DNA of 6,771 bases from M55B165 sp964423265 (lineage in GTDB: Bacteria; Actinomycetota; Humimicrobiia; Humimicrobiales; Humimicrobiaceae): assembly GCA_964423265.1 (NCBI GenBank), contig CAYREF010000066.1, forward strand, positions 1 to 6,771, written 5' to 3'. The notes under the pieces were generated by a model. That model was not told the origin of the DNA, did no database searches, and was given only the letters and a program-made list of their open reading frames with translations. The position numbers and the translations under genes were made by a program. This document shows positions 1 to 6,745 of the stretch, piece after piece (within the stretch, counting starts at the first letter, position 1; each line of letters opens with the position of its first letter).

Positions 1-288
1 CTATTAAACTCTGCAGGAAATTCATCTGATGCTTTACATTTTTTAATAGTAATAGCGGCCACAGTTTTTTTCCTGGTCATTTATTTCAAAAGATCTTTTT
101 CCGGTTTTACCGGTGAAGGCTTTATTGTAGGTATTATCTGGTTTGGCATAAGCATCGGCATGGATTACCTATTTCTGGAAACCCAAACTGCCCTCCAGTA
201 TTACCTATTACACGAGGGACTAATATACCTGGCTATTCCAATTATTGCCATAGGTTATGATGTGATAACCAAAAGAAAAATATGGTAA
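1..288 (+). CDS. C-terminal part of a small multi-spanning membrane protein (partial, unknown function)
   Basis: The frame is open from the first base to a TAA at 286-288 and gives 95 residues. The only Met is residue 54, inside a hydrophobic segment, so the true start lies before the window. Three hydrophobic segments are visible: about residues 12-29, 41-59 (GIIWFGISIGMDY) and 69-89 (LAIPIIAIGYD). The basic loop KR at 30-31 and the basic tail KRK at 91-93 suggest cytoplasmic ends. The spacing and the Gly/Pro pattern resemble small four-helix membrane proteins of about 140-150 residues annotated as hypothetical in anaerobic bacteria and archaea. That resemblance is from memory and is not a firm family assignment. 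No catalytic motif is visible. The gap of 137 bases to the next gene, with its own candidate promoter, suggests it is not part of the nifJ operon. Confidence 0.7.
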   Translation, partial: LLNSAGNSSDALHFLIVIAATVFFLVIYFKRSFSGFTGEGFIVGIIWFGISIGMDYLFLETQTALQYYLLHEGLIYLAIPIIAIGYDVITKRKIW

Positions 289-425
289 ATATGGGATAAT
301 GCTAATTTGAATGAAGTTTAGCCTATCTAAATAAATTTCTGCCTAAAAATAATTTCATTTAAAAAATAGTAAAATCATAATAATATTAGGTTAATATATT
401 TAATAAATAAACCGGAGGTCATGCC
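289..425 (+). promoter_or_regulatory. AT-rich leader of the DHOD-like/nifJ operon, with candidate promoters and ribosome binding site
   Basis: This gap must carry the operon's promoter if the operon is not read from upstream. There is an extended -10 candidate TGGGATAAT at 292-300, without a recognisable -35. A second weak candidate is CATAAT at 376-381, with TTCATT at 354-359 sixteen bases upstream. Neither is strong. The ribosome binding site GGAGG at 414-418 lies 7 bases before the ATG at 426. It favours that start over the out-of-frame ATG at 421. No terminator-like GC-rich hairpin is seen for the upstream gene. Confidence 0.3.
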
Positions 426-1439
426 ATGGCTAACCTTAAAACCACATACATGGGAATAGAACTCAAAAACCCCCTCGTAGTTGGAGCAAATAACCTTACC
501 GAAAAAATGGAGAATATAAAAAAGATGGAAAGAGCAGGAGCAGGGGCGGTAGTATATAAGTCACTGTTTGAAGAACAGATTGAATTAGAAAACTTCCAGC
601 TTCAAGAAGGAATTGATGAATATGATGACCGCCATGCCATGATGGTAAACGTGTTTCCAGATATAAAGCATGCCGGTCCGAAAGAACACCTTTACAACCT
701 GCAAAAAATTAAAGAAGAAATAAATATCCCTTTAATCGGAAGCCTGAACTGTATAAGCAAAGATATATGGGTGGATTATGCAAAAAAAATGGAACAAACA
801 GGCATAGATGGGTTGGAGCTTAACCTTTACTCTACTCCTTCAGAAATGGATGAAAATTCAACTTCTATTGAAAAGGAGCATTTTAGGATACTTTCAGAAG
901 TTAAAAAAAATATTAACATACCAATTAGTGCCAAATTAAGCTTTTTTTACACAAACTCCTTAAATGCCATAACCAATTTGGATAAAACCGGTATAGACGT
1001 CTTTGTCATATTTAACAGGCTGTTCCAGCCTGATATTGATACTGGAAGGGAGAAGCATATCCAGCCATTTAACCTGAGCAATATAGGAGACCACAGGCTG
1101 CCGCTTAGGTTTACAGGTTTGTTATACCAGAATATCAAGGCAGATATCTGCTCTAGCAGTGGAATTTTTACAGGGAAAGATATAGTAAAAATGCTGCTTG
1201 CCGGAGCAAATGCAATCCAATGTGTCAGCACCCTGTATAAACATAAGATCGGCTATATAAAGAAAATGGTATCTGACTTAAATAACTGGATGGAAGAAAA
1301 AGACTATAGTAACCTGGAAGACTTCAGGGGTAAATTATCTGATAAAAATATAAGCGACCCCTATATTTACCAAAGGTCCCAGTATGTAGATATACTTATG
1401 AACAAAGAACCTGTAATAAAAAACTCATATACAAGATAA
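426..1439 (+). CDS. Dihydroorotate dehydrogenase-like FMN-binding protein (PFOR-associated type)
   Basis: The product has 337 residues, a full-length TIM barrel of the class 1 dihydroorotate dehydrogenase (DHOD) superfamily. By eye alignment to Lactococcus DHOD A, these positions are kept: Lys45 (family Lys43), Asn75 (Asn67), Asn133 (Asn127), Lys170 (Lys164) and Asn197 (Asn193). The FMN-phosphate region is also kept, as SSSGIFTG at 243-250 and AGANAIQ at 259-265. The catalytic loop is altered. The usual NLSCPN reads NLYSTP at 133-138, so the base Cys130 becomes Ser136 and the orotate-binding Asn132 becomes Pro138. True DHOD oxidises dihydroorotate to orotate. This branch is known as DHOD-like, binds FMN and lacks some catalytic residues, so orotate synthesis is doubtful. 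No signal peptide or membrane segment is present, so it should be cytosolic. A GGAGG 7 bases upstream supports the ATG at 426. The gene ends 21 bases before nifJ on the same strand, and related genes lie next to nifJ in other anaerobes and cyanobacteria. The substrate is unknown. The fold assignment is secure and the function is not. Confidence 0.9.
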   Translation: MANLKTTYMGIELKNPLVVGANNLTEKMENIKKMERAGAGAVVYKSLFEEQIELENFQLQEGIDEYDDRHAMMVNVFPDIKHAGPKEHLYNLQKIKEEINIPLIGSLNCISKDIWVDYAKKMEQTGIDGLELNLYSTPSEMDENSTSIEKEHFRILSEVKKNINIPISAKLSFFYTNSLNAITNLDKTGIDVFVIFNRLFQPDIDTGREKHIQPFNLSNIGDHRLPLRFTGLLYQNIKADICSSSGIFTGKDIVKMLLAGANAIQCVSTLYKHKIGYIKKMVSDLNNWMEEKDYSNLEDFRGKLSDKNISDPYIYQRSQYVDILMNKEPVIKNSYTR

Positions 1440-1460
1440 ATAAGTAAGGAGAAAATAAAT

Positions 1461-4400
1461 ATGAAAAAATGGAAAACAATGGATGGAAATACAGCGGCTT
1501 CACATGTTGCCTATGCATTTACTGATGTTGCAGCAATTTACCCCATAACTCCTTCCTCACCCATAGCTGAAAACATTGATGAATGGGCAGCTTATGGAAG
1601 GAAAAACATTTTTGACCAAAAGGTTAATGTGGTGGAACTACAGTCAGAGGGCGGAGCCTCGGGTTCCGTTCACGGGTCACTCCAGTCAGGAGCTCTTACT
1701 TCCACCTTTACTGCTTCTCAGGGACTGCTTTTAATGGTCCCTAACATGTATAAAATTTCTGGTGAACTCCTTCCTGGAGTATTTCACGTAAGCGCAAGAG
1801 CTGTAGCCACTCATGCCCTGTCTATTTTTGGGGACCATTCTGATGTCATGGCTACAAGACAAACAGGATTTGCCCTGCTTGCTTCCGGAGGTATTCAGGA
1901 AGTAATGGATCTAGGGGCAGTAGCCCATCTGGCAGCCATAGAGTCAAGAATTCCTTTCCTTCATTTCTTTGACGGTTTTAGGACTTCTCATGAAATACAG
2001 AAAATTCAGGTATGGGATTATACAGATCTTAAGAAATTAGTAAATTTTGATAAAATAAGGGAATTCAGGGAGAGGGCACTTAACTCCCAGCACCCTGTAA
2101 CCCGCGGTACGGCTCAAAATCCAGACATATTTTTTCAGGCCAGGGAGTCTTCAAATATTTTCTACCAGAAAGTTCCTGACATAGTTTCCGGGTATATGGA
2201 AAAAATAAGCAAATCAACTGGAAGAGAATATAGTTTATTTAATTATCACGGGGCAAGCGATGCAGAATATGTGATTGCAGCCATGGGTTCAGTTACGGAT
2301 ACCATAGAGGAAACCGTGGATTATTTAAACAGACAGGGGGAAAAGGTGGGAGTAATAAAAATACACCTTTACAGGCCATTCTCCAAACAACATTTCCTAG
2401 AAGCATTGCCTAATACAACTAAAAAAATTGCTGCCCTTGACAGAACTAAAGAGCCTGGTTCACCAGGGGAACCGCTCTATGAAGATATCCGGACTGTTTT
2501 TTACAGGGAAAGCCACCGCCCTGAAGTAATAGGCGGAAGATATGGCCTGGGCTCTAAAGATACTACTCCTTCCCAAATTAAGGCAGTTTTTGATAATCTA
2601 AAAAAAGAAAACCCTAAAGATGGTTTCACTATAGGTATAATAGATGATGTTACCCATACTTCCCTTCCCTCAAAAGAAAAAATTGAAACAGAGCCTAAAG
2701 GAACAATAAGGTGTAAATTCTGGGGCCTCGGGTCAGACGGTACCGTAGGCGCAAACAAAAATGCCATAAAAATTATTGGCGATAACACTAAACTTTACGC
2801 CCAGGGATACTTTCAATACGATTCTAAAAAATCAGGCGGGTTAACAATATCACACCTGAGATTTGGCAAGAATCCCATTAAGTCCACCTATTTAATTGAA
2901 ACCGCTGATTATGTTGCCTGCCACAACCAGGCTTATGTAGACCAATATGACCTGCTTTACGGGTTAAGGGATGGAGGGCAATTTGTTCTAAACTGCCAGT
3001 GGAACAAACAGGAACTGGAGGCCAAACTACCGGCAGATATGAAAAAATACCTGGCAGAAAATAATATAGATTTCTACATAATAGATGCCACAGACATTGC
3101 CAGAAAAATAGGGCTTGGAAGCAGGATTAATATGATAATGCAGGCCGCTTTCTTTAAAATATCAAAAGTCATAGAAGTAAAAGAAGCAGTAGATTTACTT
3201 AAAAAAGCCATTGAAGATACCTATGGGAGAAAAGGCAAAAATATAGTAGAGATGAATTACAAGGCAGTGGATAAGGGAATTGAAAAGCTGGAAAAAATAG
3301 ATGTTCCTGAATCCTGGAAAAATGCAAAATCTGAAAAGAAGAAAGAAGAAAAAGATGCTCCTGCTTTTATTAAAAATATGCTTATACCCATGAACAAGCA
3401 AAAAGGAGACGATATCCCTGTAAGTGCATTTACTGGAAGAGAGGATGGAACTTTCCCTCCTGGGACTGCAGCTTATGAAAAAAGGGGGATTGCAGTACAG
3501 GTACCCAGGTGGATAAAAGAGAATTGCATCCAATGTAATTTTTGTTCATTTGTGTGTCCACATTCAGTTATAAGACCGTACCTGTTAACTGAAGCGGAAG
3601 AAAAAGATATGCCAGAGGACTTTGAAACCCTGGAAGCCAAAGGCAAAAACGTAAAAGGCTTAAAATTTAGGATACAGGTAAGTCCCCTTGATTGCACAGG
3701 CTGCAAAAACTGTGTTGAAGTATGTCCGCCAAAGAATAAGGCGCTGGAGATGGAATCCCTGGAAAGCCAGCTCCCAGAATCTAAAAATTGGGAGGCAGCT
3801 CAAGATATCTCCAATAAAGAAATAGAGCCTACAACTGTAAAAGATTCACAATTTTGTCAGCCTCTATTTGAATTTTCAGGATCCTGCGGAGGGTGTGGAG
3901 AGACTTCTTATGCCAAACTTGTAACTCAGCTTTTCGGGGACCGCATGCTTATTGCCAACGCTACAGGCTGCTCCTCTATCTGGGGAGGTTCAGCACCATC
4001 TACCCCCTATACTGTAAACCGGGAAGGGATGGGCCCTGCCTGGGCAAATTCATTATTTGAAGATAATGCAGAATACGGATACGGAATGGCCCTGGGAAAT
4101 AAGCAATTAAGGCTAAAAATCGAAATTTTGATAGGAGAATTGCTAAATTTGAGCATAGATAAGGAATTAAAAGAAGCTTTGGAAAATTGGCTCCAGTATA
4201 AAGATGATGGGGAAAAGACTAAACAGCTTTATCCTGAAATGGTGAAGCTGTTGAGTAAAAAACAAGGCAGTGAAAAAATTTCAAAATTAACCAAAGAATT
4301 ACTGAAGCTTAAAGATTATTTCACCAAGAAATCCATTTGGATATTTGGAGGAGATGGCTGGGCATATGACATCGGGTACGGGGGCTTGGACCATGTTCTT

Positions 4401-4979
4401 GCTTCTGGTGAAGATGTTAATGTTTTTGTTTTTGATACCGAAGTATATTCAAATACAGGAGGCCAATCTTCTAAAGCCACGCCTTTGGGGGCAGTAGCCA
4501 AGTTTACAGCTTCAGGCAAAAAAACCAAGAAAAAAGACCTTGGCCTTATGGCTACAACTTACGGCTATGTATATGTTGCCCAAATTGCCATGGGTGCAGA
4601 CAAAAAACAAACCCTTAAGGCAATAAGGGAAGCTGAATCTTACCGGGGACCTTCCATAATTATCGCATACAGCCCCTGTATTAGCCATGGAATAAGGGAA
4701 GGCATGCAACACACACAAGGAAGGGAAAAGGAAGCAGTAGATTCAGGCTACTGGCATCTTTACAGGTATAATCCTGACCTGAAAGGAGAAGGTAAAAACC
4801 CGTTTACTCTAGACTCCAAAGAACCCAAGACATCTTTTAGGGAATTCCTGATGGGTGAGATAAGGTATGCATCACTTACTAAAACTTTTCCAGAAATTGC
4901 AGATGAACTTTTCAAAAAAGCAGAAAAGGATGCAAAAGAAAAATATGAGGCTTATAAGAAAATGTCGGAAGATGCCTAG
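1461..4979 (+). CDS. nifJ: Pyruvate:ferredoxin (flavodoxin) oxidoreductase, single-chain homodimeric type
   Basis: PFOR converts pyruvate and CoA to acetyl-CoA and CO2 and reduces ferredoxin or flavodoxin. It is cytosolic. The 1172 residues hold all the usual domains in order. The TPP pyrimidine domain is at about 1-255, with YPITPSSP at 27-34, Glu63 and Arg113 matching Desulfovibrio africanus Thr31, Glu64 and Arg114. Next come a transketolase-C-like domain at 256-414 and the gamma domain at 415-630. The EKR motif follows at 673-675. A two-cluster ferredoxin domain has Cys689/692/695/699 and Cys745/748/751/755, the same numbering as in the D. africanus enzyme. The TPP-diphosphate domain has GDGWAYDIG at 964-972 and SNTGGQ at 997-1002. 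The proximal cluster ligands are Cys809, Cys812, Cys837 and Cys1073. No key residue is missing. The chain stops near residue 1172, so it lacks the C-terminal extension that makes the D. africanus enzyme about 60 residues longer. A Lys/Glu-rich linker lies at 622-632. AAGGAG ends 9 bases before the ATG. The gene is co-transcribed with the DHOD-like gene by position. Confidence 0.98.
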   Translation: MKKWKTMDGNTAASHVAYAFTDVAAIYPITPSSPIAENIDEWAAYGRKNIFDQKVNVVELQSEGGASGSVHGSLQSGALTSTFTASQGLLLMVPNMYKISGELLPGVFHVSARAVATHALSIFGDHSDVMATRQTGFALLASGGIQEVMDLGAVAHLAAIESRIPFLHFFDGFRTSHEIQKIQVWDYTDLKKLVNFDKIREFRERALNSQHPVTRGTAQNPDIFFQARESSNIFYQKVPDIVSGYMEKISKSTGREYSLFNYHGASDAEYVIAAMGSVTDTIEETVDYLNRQGEKVGVIKIHLYRPFSKQHFLEALPNTTKKIAALDRTKEPGSPGEPLYEDIRTVFYRESHRPEVIGGRYGLGSKDTTPSQIKAVFDNLKKENPKDGFTIGIIDDVTHTSLPSKEKIETEPKGTIRCKFWGLGSDGTVGANKNAIKIIGDNTKLYAQGYFQYDSKKSGGLTISHLRFGKNPIKSTYLIETADYVACHNQAYVDQYDLLYGLRDGGQFVLNCQWNKQELEAKLPADMKKYLAENNIDFYIIDATDIARKIGLGSRINMIMQAAFFKISKVIEVKEAVDLLKKAIEDTYGRKGKNIVEMNYKAVDKGIEKLEKIDVPESWKNAKSEKKKEEKDAPAFIKNMLIPMNKQKGDDIPVSAFTGREDGTFPPGTAAYEKRGIAVQVPRWIKENCIQCNFCSFVCPHSVIRPYLLTEAEEKDMPEDFETLEAKGKNVKGLKFRIQVSPLDCTGCKNCVEVCPPKNKALEMESLESQLPESKNWEAAQDISNKEIEPTTVKDSQFCQPLFEFSGSCGGCGETSYAKLVTQLFGDRMLIANATGCSSIWGGSAPSTPYTVNREGMGPAWANSLFEDNAEYGYGMALGNKQLRLKIEILIGELLNLSIDKELKEALENWLQYKDDGEKTKQLYPEMVKLLSKKQGSEKISKLTKELLKLKDYFTKKSIWIFGGDGWAYDIGYGGLDHVLASGEDVNVFVFDTEVYSNTGGQSSKATPLGAVAKFTASGKKTKKKDLGLMATTYGYVYVAQIAMGADKKQTLKAIREAESYRGPSIIIAYSPCISHGIREGMQHTQGREKEAVDSGYWHLYRYNPDLKGEGKNPFTLDSKEPKTSFREFLMGEIRYASLTKTFPEIADELFKKAEKDAKEKYEAYKKMSEDA

Positions 4980-5005
4980 GTTTTGGTAAATAAGTGGCAA
5001 AAAAA

Positions 5006-5413
5006 TTATTTTTTATCTAAGCTATCCACATATGGCTTGATATCAATTATTGGAGTGCCGTCAACCATGTCTACATTCTCCACTTCCAGGTAATTTGGGC
5101 CGGCCTTTAAAAGCTTGACTACAGAAAACCCTAAAGGATTGGGCCTATTTGGAGATCTTGTAGCAAAAACCCCTCTCTCTTCACTGCTATGGGGAGGAAC
5201 AGTTAACAAATTATAGCCTTTAGACTGGTGGAAATAAAATATAAGGATCAGGTATTTATATTTTTCTATGGCCTTTAAGCCCTTTATGTATTGGCCGAAT
5301 ATTTTGATTTTCCCTTTAGCTCCATCTGAGTATATGGTTTGTCTTGGGGCTTCAGATTTATTTTTAAAAGGTGTGGAAATTATGCCGATAGGTTTAATGC
5401 TAATATTTTCCAT
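5006..5413 (-). CDS. trmO: tRNA (N6-threonylcarbamoyladenosine(37)-N6)-methyltransferase TrmO, short single-domain form
   Basis: The product has 135 residues and covers the whole TrmO/YaeB (UPF0066) beta-barrel domain. Signatures are IGIISTPF at 9-16, PRQ at 23-25, the family hallmark RGVFATRSPNRPNPLG at 80-95, and DGTPIIDIKPYV at 118-129. Family members use S-adenosylmethionine to add a methyl group to t6A at position 37 of tRNA, giving m6t6A, a decoding fine-tuner. The E. coli protein has about 235 residues with an extra C-terminal domain. This one ends after the core domain, like many archaeal and anaerobe members, so its tRNA activity is inferred. The ATG at 5411-5413 is supported by AAGGA (5423-5427 on the minus strand), 9 bases upstream. 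It is convergent with nifJ (26 bases between stops) and in the same direction as the ABC ATPase, 134 bases downstream of it. That gap holds its own promoter candidate. Confidence 0.88.
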   Translation of the reverse strand: MENISIKPIGIISTPFKNKSEAPRQTIYSDGAKGKIKIFGQYIKGLKAIEKYKYLILIFYFHQSKGYNLLTVPPHSSEERGVFATRSPNRPNPLGFSVVKLLKAGPNYLEVENVDMVDGTPIIDIKPYVDSLDKK

Positions 5414-5455
5414 ATTATTATTTCCTTAAATCTACAGTACCATATCTTCCACGGA

Positions 5456-5484
5456 ATAATAGCAGACAATTAGAAATTATTCTA
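5456..5484 (-). promoter_or_regulatory. trmO: Candidate extended -10 promoter for trmO
   Basis: Read on the minus strand, TGCTATTAT (5464 to 5456) fits the extended -10 pattern TGnTATAAT with one mismatch. A poor -35 (TAGAAT, 5484-5479) lies 17 bases upstream. Transcription from here would give a leader of about 35 bases before the trmO ATG. A 7-base inverted repeat (GAATAAT at 5454-5460 and ATTATTC at 5476-5482) spans the site, but AT-rich DNA produces such repeats easily. This is pattern evidence only. Confidence 0.35.
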
Positions 5485-5515
5485 CTACACAAACTTTATT
5501 ATAAACTTTATGTAG
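5485..5515 (-). repeat. Imperfect 31-base dyad between the ABC ATPase gene and trmO
   Basis: The two halves pair over 14 positions around a 3-base loop. On the minus-strand transcript 12 pairs are Watson-Crick, one is U-G and one is a G-G mismatch. The outer arms are CTACA and TGTAG. Within it, AAACTTTAT occurs twice as a direct repeat (5491-5499 and 5503-5511), 12 bases apart. It starts about 32 bases past the stop of the ABC gene and no strong U-run follows, so it is a poor classical terminator. It could be a weak terminator, an RNA-stabilising hairpin or an operator. Confidence 0.35.
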
Positions 5516-5547
5516 ATCTATGCGTTTTGAAGAACCCAGATTTATAA

Positions 5548-6516
5548 TCACATTATAATTCCATTTTCCAATTTAACAATCCTGTCACTGACTTTTCTGG
5601 CCAAATCCTGGTTATGGGTAATAAAAAGTATTGCCAGTCCCCTGTTTTCCTGTATATTATTTAAAAGTTTCATTATTTTCGCCTGCACACTTGCATCTAA
5701 AGAAGATGTGGGCTCATCCGCTATTAACAGTTTGGGTTTCAGCATTAAAGCCCGTGCTATTACCAGCCTCTGGATCTCTCCCCCGCTTAAGTGGTGGGGG
5801 TATTTGTTTAAAAATCCTTGGCTGGCAGGAAGCTCTACCTCAGATAATATTCTTTTCGCTCTTTCAATCTTTTCAACCCTTGTTCCTGTTCCCTGGATTA
5901 CTAAAGGTTCTATTATTATATTTAATATGTTCATTCTATGCGATAAGGAAGAGCGGGTATCCTGAAAAACCATTTGAACTTTCCTATAGTAATCCAGGCC
6001 GAAATTTTTAATCTTTCTGTTTTCTAGATAAATTATACCGCCATCCTGTTTCACCAATCCCATTATTATTTTTGCCAGCGTTGTTTTCCCTGTGCCGCTT
6101 TTTCCTAATAGCGTTACTGTTTCCCCCTCAAACAATGTTAAGTTTATTGATTTTAATATCCCTTTATTATCGTATTTTTTGCTCATATTTTCTAGTTTAA
6201 GAAGTGGTATAATCCCGCCCCGATGACAAGCAACTAAGGAACCGTTATTCTTTTCCAGGCCCGGCTTTTCCATTCTGCAAATACCTATAGATTGGGTACA
6301 TCTTTTATAAAATGGACAGCCTTTTTTTATGAATTCAGCCCTTCCTTTAATTCCCTGTAAATCTTTGGTCCTGCTGCTATCGGGGTATGATCTAATAAGG
6401 GCCCTGGAATACGGATGTTTTGGATTTCTTAAAAGCTTTTTAGTATCCGCATATTCCATGACTGTGCCGCTATACAAAACCATGGTTTTACAGGATAGTT
6501 TTCTTGCAGTATCCAA
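5548..6516 (-). CDS. Tandem-fused ABC transporter ATP-binding protein (dipeptide/oligopeptide/nickel type), downstream part of a frameshifted gene
   Basis: The 322 residues form the end of one ATPase joined in frame to a complete second one. Residues 1-100 are the tail of a DppD/OppD-like ATPase, with NPKHPYSRAL at 31-40 and the Cys-rich end at Cys67, Cys73, Cys80 and Cys97. In related dipeptide transporters this tail is reported to hold a [4Fe-4S] cluster. Residues 104-322 are a DppF-like nucleotide-binding domain with Walker A GKSGTGKTT (138-146), Q-loop Gln185, signature LSGGEIQR (243-250), Walker B LLIADEP (263-269), SSLD (271-274) and H-loop His301. It stops right after the last strand, without its own Cys-rich tail. 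It would power import on the cytoplasmic face of a membrane permease not in the window. The TTG at 6514-6516 is only the first start-like codon after the frameshift. In the restored frame it encodes Leu just after the first domain's H-loop (Thr-His-Asp), so it is probably not a real start. No ribosome binding site precedes it. The substrate cannot be told. Confidence 0.85.
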   Translation of the reverse strand: MDTARKLSCKTMVLYSGTVMEYADTKKLLRNPKHPYSRALIRSYPDSSRTKDLQGIKGRAEFIKKGCPFYKRCTQSIGICRMEKPGLEKNNGSLVACHRGGIIPLLKLENMSKKYDNKGILKSINLTLFEGETVTLLGKSGTGKTTLAKIIMGLVKQDGGIIYLENRKIKNFGLDYYRKVQMVFQDTRSSLSHRMNILNIIIEPLVIQGTGTRVEKIERAKRILSEVELPASQGFLNKYPHHLSGGEIQRLVIARALMLKPKLLIADEPTSSLDASVQAKIMKLLNNIQENRGLAILFITHNQDLARKVSDRIVKLENGIIM

Positions 6517-6517
6517 G

Positions 6518-6745
6518 TCATGAGTAAAAAAGAACTACAGCTTTATGTTCGCACAATCTTTTTATTATCCCTATTATCATATTTTTTGTATCTTGATCCA
6601 AGGAAGAGGTAGGTTCATCAAGAACCACTACTTTAGGATTAGATATAAAAGCCATGGCAATTAATACTTTCTGCCTTTCACCCATGCTTAGCTGATGAGG
6701 ATATGCATCCTTTCTGTCGCCGAGTAGAGCGATGGCGCGAATAGT
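6518..6745 (-). pseudogene. Upstream part of the same fused ABC ATPase: end of the first nucleotide-binding domain, frameshifted and cut by the window edge
   Basis: The 75 codons on the minus strand read into the C-terminal half of an ABC ATPase. They contain YPHQLSMGERQK (signature region), VVVLDEP (Walker B) and SSLD (D-loop), followed by AVVLF and a premature TGA at 6518-6520. The next expected residues, Thr-His-Asp of the H-loop, are encoded in the other frame at 6517-6525 and run directly into the 5548-6516 frame. Removing one T from the T6 run (6526-6531) gives an uninterrupted KAVVLFTHDLDTARKL. The signature is LSMGE rather than LSGGQ-like. At the other end a TAA at 6746-6748 closes the frame within about 10 residues of the point where ABC similarity fades, and the last 50 bases look unlike the rest. 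The call could be a true pseudogene, a sequencing or assembly error near a contig end, or recoding. I favour an error. Confidence 0.65.

Noticed and set aside
316..330. Small inverted repeat TTTAG/CTAAA in the leader of the DHOD-like gene
   Set aside because: Five AT-rich pairs are expected by chance in this composition, and no T-run follows.
421..423. ATG just upstream of the DHOD-like start
   Set aside because: It is out of frame with the gene and only 2 bases after the GGAGG. The ATG at 426 has better spacing and leads into the conserved barrel.
2501..3706. Open frames on the minus strand inside nifJ
   Set aside because: They lie opposite a fully conserved PFOR coding region, show no recognisable domains, and are shadows of it.
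4999..5015. A-run followed by T-run (A7, then TTATTTTTTA) between the convergent nifJ and trmO genes, as a bidirectional terminator
   Set aside because: The hairpin would be A:T only, about 6 pairs with a tiny loop, and it overlaps the trmO stop. It is too weak to call, although the U-run is suggestive.
5631..6011. Plus-strand open frames opposite the ABC ATPase
   Set aside because: They are antisense to Walker A through Walker B of a well-conserved domain. Their products have no recognisable motifs.
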